NCBI GenBank assembly: GCA_013398615.1
Contig: VZSR01000055.1
Coordinates: 124,001 to 188,000 of the forward strand
Direction of reading: 5' to 3'
Source of the DNA: Brachypodius melanocephalos
Lineage: Eukaryota > Chordata > Aves > Passeriformes > Pycnonotidae
Length of the DNA stretch: 64,000 nucleotides
Shown here in pieces: positions 48,458-59,530 of this stretch. Below the pieces are notes generated by a model. The model saw only the letters and a list, made by a program, of their open reading frames with translations, was not told where the DNA came from and made no database searches. How positions within the stretch are numbered: the stretch's first letter is position 1; the number at the start of each line of letters is the position of its first letter. Both the position numbers and the translations under genes were made by a program.

Positions 48458-50053
48458 CCACTCCATTTTTTTTTCATTTTTTCTTTTTCAAGCAAAAGTT
48501 TCTTTGCTTTCAGAATTATAAAACTTTTTTTTTTTCATTGCCTGTTAAGACACAGACAGCAGTAGAAAAAATATTCCTCATGTTTTCAACAGTTTCATTC
48601 ATCTGTATTCACAAGAGGACATTTACCTATCATTCTCTACTCTAAGGATGATGCAAATACTTATTATTCAGCACCAATGGAAAAGTCTTTTTTATGTTCT
48701 ACATCAAAAAAGATGAAGCGAATGAAAACTGAAAGCCTTGCTGCATACACAGGACATAAAAACTCAAGCCTGTAAACTGCACTCTCTCTTAAATTGCTTT
48801 TTCGAATCGGAAAAATGATGAAACCAACCTGAACTTATTCCCTGTCACCAGTCAAAACATGCATGCTTGCCCATGGCTTCATGCAGAAAGCTGAATTTTG
48901 ACTAAGATTACACACAGCTAAGACAAAATACCTACAGAGATACTGCGGTGATGCTTCTCTGAAAACATTAAAGTGTTTTTTCTGCTCTGTCAAAGCCCTC
49001 TAGATGGCATTCTTTAGTAAACTTTGGTGATAGCACACGTTTTGGCCTCAGTGCAGTTTACAGTGTTTTCACTAATGTTTTTAAATTAATCTACTGTAAT
49101 GACTGTCAGTTTAATGAGTTATTAAAAGATATTCATGCTTTTGTAGTGCAAAGTGTAACAAAAATAGAATAAATAAGATTTTGTTTGTTTGAAAGTTCCT
49201 GGAGTAAAATATATTTCTCCATCTGAAGTGCATTGCAGGCCCTAGAGAAAAGAAAAGCAACAATATTTTCAAGCAATTTAATATTTTCTGGAACAGGACA
49301 CATGCCTGCAGAAATTATAACAACCTATCTTCCTTCTGAAGTAAGGTCTTTATAAATGAGAACTTCACCAAGTTTGAATAGTTTTCCTGGTAGGGATTCT
49401 CTGAATGGTTTTACAAGCAGAACAACTTGTAAACAAAAGGAAAACCTGCTGCTAGGACCCCTGCTTAGCCTTACATCAGAATGCTGCATTAATTTGTACT
49501 AGGCCCACAAATGTCAGTCTCATTAGATGAGCAAACACAAATTCCTGCATAAGTCAGGCTCCCAGTTACTGCTCCATGGAGCCCAATAACTTTGCAGGAG
49601 TAGATCCCAGCAGTGAGGCAGTGTATCTGCAAAAAGGGCAAGCCACAGAGATTCTGACTGCCACTGCCATCAGATAAGGTGGCAATCTCCAACATCAATA
49701 CACACACAACACATACACACACACATGTGGACTGGCACTCCTCTGTGCCAATTCAACACATGGCCACTGGACCCAAACAAGGGGATTTCTGAATTCCTGA
49801 CCCACACAGATCTACCTGGTAATAATCTGGGGCACACCTCCAACCCTACATCCTCTGCTAGAGAATGTAGATGGTTGAAGCAGACTTGAAAACCTAACCC
49901 CTACACCCAAATCATTAGTTAGTTTGTCTGATTCAATGAGTACATGGGTGTTTAATTTAGTTTTTAAACCCCCAAACTAAGCCACGTATTCCCTCTTGTC
50001 TGTATTCTACCAGATGGATGCTACCTCTCACCTTATGCAGAATACCACAGGGG

Positions 50054-50078
50054 AAAAAAAAAAAAAAAAAAAAAAAAA
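50054..50078. repeat. A homopolymer (25)
   Basis: Twenty-five consecutive A bases followed by 'gagaac'. No retroposed gene body is recognisable upstream. Confidence 0.9.
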
Positions 50079-51740
50079 GAGAACAAATGCTATATAAAAG
50101 AAGAACAAGCCAAAATTACCTCGGGGTTATTTCGAACTCCAGCAGTTTTTTGCAGGTGTTCTGGGCTTCAACAGCACAGTGAGACTTTTTCATTCATGTT
50201 CTCCCCGCTTCCTGGAAAACAACACTGATGTGAATATCCAAGCTAAAGAAAACAAACCCCAATGTATATTTCAAAAGGAGAACTGGCTTTATATCCTATG
50301 GATTATTATGTAGCTGTGCTCACAAACTGTGCCTAGGCATCTGAGGCATGTTGAACTATTCAAGCATAAACAGAGCTAAGAATATTTATAGTTCTATTCA
50401 GTCATAGTGGATGTTGCAATTGGACAAATAACAGGGCCCAAGGTGACATGCTATAATATTAATAGAGGGGCAGAGTGAGAAATTACCAAACTGGAGTGCT
50501 TGGAAATCGACAACCTACAGCAAGAACACCCAATGTCATAGGAAAGTCATCCCAGACTAAGAACACACGGATTCAGGTTCCTCTTAATCATTTGGTCTGG
50601 TTGTGTACTCTGTTTTATGATGGTTTAATTGTAGATGCACTTCAAATGTGGTGCACTGATGGGGGACAGCAGGGGAGCATTAGGCGTAAAATTTAACTGC
50701 AAAGCTCAATGCAATCCTAATTATGGTGCTGCTATGACACCTCCATAATTACTCATTCTTATCCACTGGCTCTACTAAAATAATTCACAAGACAGAAAAG
50801 CTAGCTGAGAATGCCAGCATTGTCACTACAGTCCAACACTACACAGGACTGAAACACGGTGATGCTCGGCTTTTCAACACCCACATCCCTCCACAAAATT
50901 TACAGGAGCCCTGTTTTAAGCTCTGAGTTCCTATATAATTCAAAGATCATCTAAGCTAGCTAGAAGGAAATGTGGAAGAGAGAACTGCTTAAAATTTCAT
51001 CTTTCTCAGGTGTCTCTGTGTGATCTGTGTTAGCTGTTTTCACTCAAGCAGGATCCACAATCCTGCAGGACTTGGGAATGTTTTTTACACAGGCAGGCAA
51101 CCTACACTTTCCTTTAAAAAAAATCAGCTGGAAATAGAAGTGGAAGTTTTGCTGCTATTTTTCTTTCCATAAGAACCTAGGAGCAGAGCATTTCATTCAT
51201 GGACAAAATAAATAATCCTCACCATGCCTTTGTGCCTCTCTAGACCAGAATGCAGTGACAGGGCTGGCATTCTCAGCTTGCTTCTCGTCTTGTGAAACAC
51301 TAAGCAGGGCAGGGAAGAGTGATGATAAATGTGTCATAGCAGTGCAGTAATTAGGATTGCACTGGCTTTTGCACTTGATATGGGAAGCATGGATCAATCT
51401 TCAGTCCTCCCTTTGCCCGGGGAGTGCCCTTATCACAGGGCTGTGAGACAATCCTGCCCTTTTTTAAAAAAAGACTGGCCAATCTTGCCTCCAGCTTAAC
51501 AATTAGGAGCCTTTCAAGGGAAAGGACAAGCAAGGGTCTGCCATCCTCAGGTAGTGAATCAATTAAGACTTCAACCTTCACATCAGGGATATGTATCAGG
51601 TCTGGGGAACCTTCTCAGTGCTGACTCTTCCTCCAGATACCTTTATCATGCAATGGGAGCTAAACCAAGCCTGGAGAAATAAATACTTGCTAATGAAGAT
51701 GGAAATCTTGGCTACACTACTGCCAAAAAAAAAAAAAAAA

Positions 51741-51828
51741 ATCTAGCCTTTAGAACTCTAACATTATCTTATACCATCTATCATTATAGAGAAAGAATTC
51801 TAGCCTCTAGAATTCTAACATTATCTTA
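51741..51828. repeat. 31-bp direct duplication, 57-bp offset
   Basis: 'atctagcctttagaactcta' followed by 'acattatctta' (51741-51771) recurs with about three mismatches at 51798-51828 ('ttctagcctctagaattcta' then 'acattatctta'). It follows directly on a 17-base A run (51725-51741). It appears to be a diverged local segmental duplication. Confidence 0.8.
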
Positions 51829-53053
51829 GTCCACTGAGATAATGTAGGTCTGTATTCACAGCCCTTCCAGCATCAAGGCAGTTATTCTGTGCACTGCACT
51901 GCACTGCAGCTGTTGTGCCTCATTTTACCTGGTTTATTGTTTTACAGTATATGTCTCAAAAGTTCATCAGGGCTGGAGGAGCTACAAAACTCCTGATAAC
52001 CTCCAGCACACACTCTGGGGTGTGAAAAAAGGCAGCAGCCTCTTCTATCACAGAAAGGTTAAAGAGCACTTGTTTTGGCTGTGCAGAAAAGGTCAAGGAC
52101 AATTACCGAAACTCTCATTGCTGTTTTTCAGTCTTTCTGTCCTCCAATTTTAGAGCAGCTTAGGTAGGGTACAAAATCATTTATTGGATCATGACGCAAG
52201 AGATCTTTAAATTTTAAAAACAGAGATACAGATTTCCTCTAGTACTGGCAGCTCCAAGTCATACAAAAAGTTCAAACAATTAGTGTAAAATAAAAAGCTT
52301 TAAGAACTTTTGAAAGAGTGAAAGAAACCACACATAATTAAAAAAAAAAAAAGACTGTGGAATTAAAAAGAAATAAAAACCCCAAAGACACCAAACAAAC
52401 AACCACCAACCACCAAAACATACCTAAAACCTGATAAACCAGATTCTGCAACAACAATCACATACAACTGTGAATCTGAAATGAGACACCACTTACTGCA
52501 AGAATTTAAAATGAACAGTAGGTTTGCAATGCTGTCCCTGCTCAGCTCATTCATTTACTGAGTGCAAGGTTGGCTGATAGGTACTGACAGCAAAGGTTAG
52601 ATCAACTTCCCAAACTACTGGAGGGTGCTTAAAGGATTAGTACCAAGGGACTTAATAGTATTGAAAGAACCCGATTCTCTCTGCTATTCTAGGTTATTGC
52701 AGGGAGCTTCTTCCCTCTGCCTAAACAACAGTAAAATATCTAATCAAGGGTAAAATCTGGTTCACTTTTCATTCCCCAATTAGTTCATGGGTGATTTCTG
52801 AAAATTGAGACCCATTTCATGTAATCAAATTTTTAAACCAAGCTGGACTCAGAAAGCACAACCACAAATCCACATATATATCCAACAAAACCAGAGTGTG
52901 CATATTGACTGTTAAAAGGGACTGTTGGTTTCACAGTAATCATATTTAAAGTAACCAAAAAAAATTATTCGTAACCCAAATTTTTGCTTAAAAAACAATC
53001 TAGATCTACACTTCTCCTATATATGTATTTATATACACACATATACATGCATG

Positions 53054-53060
<7 letters not shown>

Positions 53061-53096
<36 letters not shown>
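53061..53096. repeat. (AT)18 microsatellite
   Basis: Thirty-six bases of perfect AT dinucleotides, preceded by a mixed (TA/CA) tract from about 53016. It is likely to be length-variable and can form hairpins. Confidence 0.95.
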
Positions 53097-53098
<2 letters not shown>

Positions 53099-53913
53099 TT
53101 ACAGTTCCCTGAAGAGTTTTCTAAACCTGATTTCAAATTCAAAGTTTTCTCTTCATGAACACAGACAAAGCAAAGTAAAGGAAGTTTCAGTGCTTCACCT
53201 CCCTGAAGTCACTTCAGGAATCATCTGCCTGCCTACCAAACATACATTTGTAATGTACAGGGTATGTGAGAGCTGGTCAAAAAGACTTTTATAACAGCAC
53301 AGAAGTGGAGGTTTATTCACAGTGTGCCTCAGCTGAATGTAGAGATCCAAGCAAGACCAGAGGTCTAAAAATCCAGTGGGAGAAATACTTCTCCAGTCCA
53401 TTTGCTGATCCATCCTACAATATGAAGAACGACATAAGATTTCCATTAATTACAGAGAACAAGTGAAAACCAAATGTCTTCAGAATGCAAACCTATGAAA
53501 CATTCTGGGTTCAAATCTGTCTTGCTTTTTCTAAAGATCTAAAATCCAATTATTGCATCATCCACTAAATTGCATATTTACAGCTCTCCTGATCCGAAAT
53601 ATGTGGAGAAATCCAAAGCTAATGAAATTTTCTTTAGCCTCTGAAATACAATTTCTGATCTGAAGCCAACCATGGAACACAGCAAACCAAAAGGGATCTG
53701 GCTGAAGGAGCTGTGGAAAGCTGACATGAGAGCTGCTGATGAAACACAGGCCTAAACAGAATCACTCTGCTGCAGTGCAAAATGAATATTTCAAAAGCAA
53801 AGATATCACTAAGAAAGATTTTTTAAAATATATACTTAAAATGGAAAAAAAAAAATCTTAAAAATGCATATTATCAATCAATTTTTTTTTAAAATTTTTT
53901 TCCACTGTAACAG

Positions 53914-54040
53914 TCTGGGGAATATCCATTCAGTGCCTGCTATCTCTTGTCCAGTCCTTCCTGACAGGGTTCCAAGTGACCACTCCTGTAGCAAAAAGGA
54001 TTGCAAGGGAGAGGTTACAGATTCATGCAAACATCTTCAG
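53914..54040 (+). CDS. Candidate internal coding exon, Cys-containing, unknown protein
   Basis: The plus strand has a strong acceptor (aaaatttttttccactgtaacag) and a good donor (CATCTTCAG|GTAAAC) around 127 bases. The open frame is one base plus 42 codons. It includes ISCPVLPDRVPSDHSCSKKD and then CKGEVTDSCKHLQ, with four cysteines in a hydrophilic context of the kind seen in secreted or extracellular modules. Twelve of 42 codons start with G. It ends in phase 0, whereas the next plus-strand candidate (55566-55812) needs an upstream exon ending with two bases, so a linking exon is missing. It lies on the strand opposite to the 30-48 kb candidates, so it would belong to a different gene. Confidence 0.33.
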
Positions 54041-55565
54041 GTAAACACAGCACAAAGAGAAGAAGAATTAAAAAGATGGGAAAGGTTTTATATCTGCAAA
54101 ATGAACGACACCCACATTTCATGTAAGGTTTTCTATTTCATTATTAGTAGCTCAGAGATAAAAGGTAAAGCCACATAAGAAAACTCTTAAACCCGAGGAT
54201 TTTTGTCAATACAGTAGAGAAACGTGTCTAAATGTATCATTCCTTAAGTGGGAAAAAAGCTCCCTTCCTAGTGTCAAAATGTTCATCTGTGTAGGAAAGT
54301 GGATAATCAGAGTTGTGTCCTCTGCTATTTGTCCAAGAAAGAAAATGAGGTGCACCATACGTAGGTAATTTTTGTCTCTTCTGTAGGAACAAATCATCCT
54401 TCTCACTCTTTAACAATCCATCACAAATTTTTTTTGCCATCAGCCCAAACCACCAGCTGAGGGGATTTTGCTAATTAACTGCAAGTTGCAAGGTGCAAAA
54501 TTCAGCCATCAGGTTGTTTTTCCTTCTCTTAAACAATAACATAATCGGAACATTAAAACGCTCCTGTTGGCTTTATCTTATTTTCTTATGTAAAACAGAG
54601 TTCTTTAAGAACCAGAGTAAATATTGAGAGTATTAACTAGTAAAAGCTAATGGATGATAGAGGCCCCATGAAGCTAAAAGTGAATGCAAAAATGCTCCAG
54701 CAAACGAGGCCATTAGATTTTCCACCCGCTACGCTGCCAATAAGGCAAATACAATGATTTCATTTATCTAAATAACTGCTGCTAGTCACAGATAATGGCA
54801 GCTTAAGCTACTCAGTGTGCAGTGGGCCACTTGGAGAAACAAAACAAAAACAAAGCAGGCTGCAGAAGAACAGAACAATTGTGCAGTTGCGTGTCTGGGC
54901 TCTGAGGGAGAACGCCCATTATTCCCGGTTTCCAGCAGGAGCGCTCAGGTGAACAGATAACTGCCTGGATAAACAAATGTGCACAACACAACACACACAC
55001 TGAAAAACTGGCCCACAGACCAAACCTGCACGACCTTGGGCATAAGTAGACGCTTTCTTTTTTTTCCTTTTCTTCTCTTTTTCGTGCCTGCATGTAGCAG
55101 ATAAAGTCACAGGACTCCCAGCCAGCGACTAGAACAAACGGGCTGGTTCAAAGGGCTGTTGTGAGGCGCTCCCTCACTGTACACAAAGTGCCATTTTTCC
55201 TCTGGCTGCTCAGTGCCATCTCTAATCCAAAGCAATTGCCCTAAGGTGCCAGACACACACAGAGAATGAGACAGCCAGCCACAGCAAGTAGCATCAATCT
55301 GCCTCCTCCAGATACTAAATGCTGCCGGACAGAAAATTCGTGCTGTATTCCGCCTGTGTCCCACCAATTCCAGAAGAACTCGTAATAATCTCAGCTGCCG
55401 CTCCTCAAATCACCACAGCAATGCTGTAATGAATGTGTCACTAAGGAGAGAAAAGTCATCTAGATTTACTCAGCAAAGAGTATATAAAAAGGGGGCTTAA
55501 TTACAAACAAGATGTTTTATTTTCAGACAGTTCACAGTTAATTTTTTTCCCCGCTGCTATCTCAG
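54041..55565. other. Possible regulatory stretch, locally CpG-enriched
   Basis: About 54540-54790 contains many TAAT and ATAA cores of homeodomain-site type in low-repeat sequence. About 54880-55400 holds roughly 15 CpG dinucleotides in a window where CpG is rare. Both are properties of enhancers or weak promoters. A strong plus-strand acceptor-like pyrimidine tract lies at 55055-55098 and is followed by an open frame (starting QIKSQDSQPATRTNG) without a clear donor. No gene is called. Confidence 0.35.
55481..55490 (+). promoter_or_regulatory. TATA-box-like element
   Basis: 'tatataaaaa' followed by 'gggggc' is a strong TATA-box match with a GC-rich downstream flank. It lies 155 bases before the first in-frame ATG of the coding-like ORF at 55636-55812 and just after a CpG-enriched stretch. 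Isolated TATA matches are common in AT-rich DNA, so its function is unproven. Confidence 0.3.
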
Positions 55566-55812
55566 CAAAGATGTTTTAGCTGATCAACAAGCAGACCTTG
55601 AAGCACACAGTTTACAGTGCAGAACTTCAGTGTGGATGGATGTAGCTGCTGATTTACACTCTGCAGCTGAGGGCAGTAACTTTCTCAGCCAAATCGTGCA
55701 AGCTACCCTCGCTCATGTAGAGACCTCAGGGGATGGAGTGAAAAGAAGTGTGGACAGGAATTATCAACAAGTGTTTGTAGCACTGTTTGGTGGACTCCGT
55801 GTCATGCTCTAA
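55566..55812 (+). CDS. Candidate terminal exon or small TATA-driven ORF, unknown protein
   Basis: A strong acceptor (aatttttttccccgctgctatctcag) opens a frame of one base plus 81 sense codons ending at TAA 55810-55812. From the internal ATG at 55636 the product is 58 residues, beginning MDVAADLHSAAEGSNFLSQI and ending FGGLRVML. Twenty-six of those 58 codons start with G, by far the strongest coding-like bias I counted in the window. A possible poly-A signal, ATTAAA, lies at 55920-55925. Two readings are possible. It may be the last exon of a plus-strand gene. Alternatively it may be a short single-exon gene behind the TATA-like element at 55481, although the context around the ATG is not optimal (T at -3, G at +4). 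No signal peptide is present and no family is recognised. Confidence 0.42.
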
Positions 55813-57952
55813 AGTGAACAAAATAATGGAAAAATCAGCAAATGGGCTGGGTGTTGGTTTCTCAGGCTGCTTGTCAAAGGGCTCTGAAACCTCATTGATA
55901 TTTCCCTGAGGTTAGAGAAATTAAATGAAACATTGAAAAACATTCAAACACATTACAGCAGAAAATATTGTGGGAAACAAACTTGCTCAGCTGATAGCTC
56001 GTCTTTGATGAGCAGGTGCTCTGAGCTCTAGAAGGTGGAAGGTGAACCTTGAAAACTCTCTCAAAGAGCTTTGGGTTGGCTCTTTTCTTGTCTGTCACCA
56101 GGGAGGGGGTTGACAGCTTCAGTGGTACAGCAAATGAAATTAAGAAACTTGTGGAGAAAGATTAGCATCTAGAGTATCAGAAGTCACATAAGATAAGGCT
56201 TAGAAGGATAAAAAGTAAAACAAAATTATCAAACAACTGTTCTGTATCACTGAGGAGATACCATCTCACCAGAAGACGCTACCACAGGGGGACAGTGAAG
56301 CATTTCCCACACTCTGAAACAAGCTGGTCTTCTTCCAAGAGTAAACAGCATAAAGATAACTTAGATTAATTTAACTGGAGGGAATTTTTCCATACAAAAA
56401 ACAGTGAAGAAAGGACTGTCCACCTGCAGGCTGAGGTGCAGCTGAAGAGGAGCACCCAGGCATGGAGGAAGGCCATCAGCAGAACCCACAGCCTGGGCTT
56501 CTGCCTCAGAGCAGGAAAAATATCTTTCACTCAGTGCACAGCTTTAGGGCCCAAGGAACAGCTGGTGGAAAAAGACATCAGTGCAGCTTCACTGAGTGTT
56601 CTGAAGTTATCTCAGGAAAGGTGTTCTTCTCAAATATTTACTTTTTGAGCAGAGGCTGTGACCAGATGTAGGGTTTTGAGAAGCAGCTGGGCTCACATGT
56701 GCTTAACGAGAGAAGGACAAGAAATCAGCATCAGTGGATAAGAGAGAACAAAACAGAGGGGGTTTTTGTTCAGGAAAATACCTGATTTCAGTCATGCATT
56801 TGCAGAACTGCCATCAGCCCTGACCTTGAAAACGTCGCTTCCTTGCTCTGCTCCTTCACCTTTCCGTCAGCACAGCACCTGAAAATTATTCTTTTAACCT
56901 GAAATCTGTCATAGCTAAACTTGAGAGATTCAATTTTGATTTAAACTCCATATTTTATGTCTTTCACGTGTTTCAGTAGAAGCACAGCTCTTATTTTCTA
57001 AAGAAACACTTGACTCCTTTGTTGTTAATTGTACAAGGTGTATTTTTCCCCATTAATATCTCTATAATGTAGAATTTAATTTACTTTCCACCATTTTCCT
57101 TTTAATTATTACAAGACTCCTAAGCAATAAACAGAAGAAACATATTGATGAGACAAGCCTTTTAAATGATGGGACATAACAATTATTAATTACAACTTAA
57201 AAGTCTCTAGCAGCACTTTTTGGCTATAAATACTGGCTGACTTCAAAGCTGGAAAAGACTAGTATTGTGCAACAGTCAATTAATTAGATATATTGCAGAT
57301 ACCTTTCTTAATGAATTTGATTATTAATAGCACAACACTCAGATTTAAATACTGACTCAAGTGTTAGCATCCATATATTTTTTCAAAGATGAATATATTA
57401 GACTGCGAGGGCCAGCTCATTTAATTGCAAATTATTTCCTCTACTGTCATGTGGTCTATTGTATACTGAGTTCATCTTATTGTACTTATTCAGACAGTTT
57501 CTTTTTTAAAGAAAACTTTAAATCATCCATAAAAATAAACAATATTTTGCATTTCTTCTCTCTGTTCTCTGTTATTTTCTCTGGAACATGACAGAATTTT
57601 ATTCTTAGCTTAAATAAAAGGATTGTAAAATAGCATGCCTGTCACAAGTAAATCTACAATGTCCTTTTTAAAGACATAAAAATGCTTAGCAACTTTCTGT
57701 TTTAATCCCAAGCATGTTTGGGAACTGGTAATTTCTTTTCAGAAGGAATGTCTCCACAGGTAGGGAAGTTGTTTTGTCAGTTCTGTGAAAGAGCTTTTAA
57801 TTACCTGCATTTAATTGAGTCTTGCACATACACATCGGGAAACAATTTATGAGGTTTTCTGAGTCTACAACATGGTTCACACAATAAATCATTCTTTCTC
57901 TCTGTACTTAACTCACATGCTGTCTTTGAGCCAGGGTTCGTTGGTATTCTGG

Positions 57953-58062
57953 GGGTTTTTTAGTTTTTTTGTTTTGTTGTTGTTGTTTGTTTGTTTGGTT
58001 TTTGTTTGTTTTGTTTTTTGTTTTTTTTTTTTTTTCTTTTCTTTTTTTTTTTTTTTCTTTTC
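57953..58062. repeat. T-rich (TTTG/TTG)n low-complexity tract
   Basis: About 110 bases made almost entirely of T with interspersed G and, later, C. Translated, it gives runs of Phe, Leu and Val, which explains a long spurious open frame. Confidence 0.9.
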
Positions 58063-59476
58063 AAGGAATATGAAAAGCACAGAGAAACAATCTTCTGATA
58101 CCAGTAATGGGGCATGGAGCAGGGTTTGGGGCCAGAACAGGACAGCTCCATTTTCTTCTCAGCTGCACCAGCCAAACATCAGGAGACTGGATAAACCAGG
58201 TCACCCTCAGTTTGACATTTGCATTGAAGTGGAGACAAGTATCTGCCATTTCTGTTACAGTTTGCTGAGAACTGAAGACACAAAATCCTCACATGGGAAC
58301 AAAATACCTCCTGACTGCTTTGCAGAAGTTTGAACACCAACTTTGGCTAAGATGAAGCTGAACCTGCATTTTCCAGTTTACTTCTCTTTGCAAATTGGAT
58401 TAACTTCAGCAAAAACCACTGATTTCCAGTTGTGGTCACAACTTCCTGCAGAGATAATGGGAAGGGAAAACATGACTAAATGCCTGAGAAAAATTCTAAA
58501 TATTTGGATTGCAGCAGAACCCAGAGGTCTCAGGTAAAACCAGCAGAAAAGCACCTCTGCTCTGGTGTGTTCCTCTCAAGGATAGGATGTGGGGAAAGGA
58601 GGAGGTCTATAACCATTTAGCTAATTATTGTCTTAGTTTGCTCTTTGTTTCACATAAGACTTGAAATATTTTCTGTGGATGAGTCAGAACACAGAGTACA
58701 CCAAGGAGAAAGTGCTAAAAGTCCTAAAGATCTGACTGCACTGGCTGCTACTGTGGGCTCCACCATCTTCCTAAATTGACAAGAGTGATCCTGCAGTGAG
58801 GAAGACTTTTGCTGAGTTGTTACATCATTCAGTGTTTGCCAGGGTAAATAAAATCCAGAAACATGCTGCAGAATGGAGCGGTGATGTGAATTTCTGCAAG
58901 CAAACTCATGGAAATCATCGACCACGCACCCTCGACAGATCCTGCCTCCCTATCCTTGGCTCTTGGCTTTGGGAAATTCTGCTACAAAGGAAGTTTAAAA
59001 CAAGCATGGCACAAAGGTGTGGTACTGAGTGTGGAGGTAATACCAATCTCCTGAAGAATTGATTAAATTCCTTAAGAAAATTTTAAGGCATACTCCTTGA
59101 GAAAAAAAAAAAATCCTATTGAGATAGACAGAGAGACTACTAATCACATTTCTTCTCAATTCTTCTCCCTGGCCCTAATTAGTGGGGAATATTTGCATTG
59201 AAACAATCTCTTTTTCTCCTTCATTCATTTGATCAACTGCTTATCCCTCACCTGGCACCATAATCTCTTGTCTGTAGCTTCATAATCTTCTGCACTGCTA
59301 AAAGGATTAGGTATCCAGGTGAAGCATAAACAGCAGGAACAGATGATCACACAGGAAACAAACACTCTTCTGATTCTTCAGATGCCACTTTTCCCCACAG
59401 TAAATAGGTAAAAAGAAACTCTTGCCACTACTGCCTCTTAGAAAGAAAAGAAGGAACGCTGTAAACATACAGAAGG

Positions 59477-59477
<1 letters not shown>

Positions 59478-59510
<33 letters not shown>

Positions 59511-59530
59511 GCCCAAAAAACCACCAAACC
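59478..59530. repeat. A-rich (AAAAC/AAAC)n tract
   Basis: AAAAC and AAAC units, a 10-A run and C-interrupted A sequence follow one another. It resembles the complement of the T/G tract at 57953 and is probably an independent simple-sequence expansion. Confidence 0.85.

Larger units (their letters stand above)
48153..53913. other. Non-coding stretch
   Basis: No gene is called. Short minus-strand splice-flanked frames lie at 50120-50160 and 51223-51299. The second has a strong acceptor (cttccctgccctgcttag) and an open frame including VSQDEKQAENASPVTAFWSR with many G-start codons. It could be a further exon of the minus-strand model, but the phases to 48077-48152 do not close. Simple repeats are listed separately. 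Confidence 0.4.

Noticed and set aside
57872..58333. 153-codon plus-strand ORF, the longest in the window apart from gap-spanning ones
   Set aside because: It is produced by a T/G-rich low-complexity tract; the Phe/Leu/Val runs are not a protein signature.
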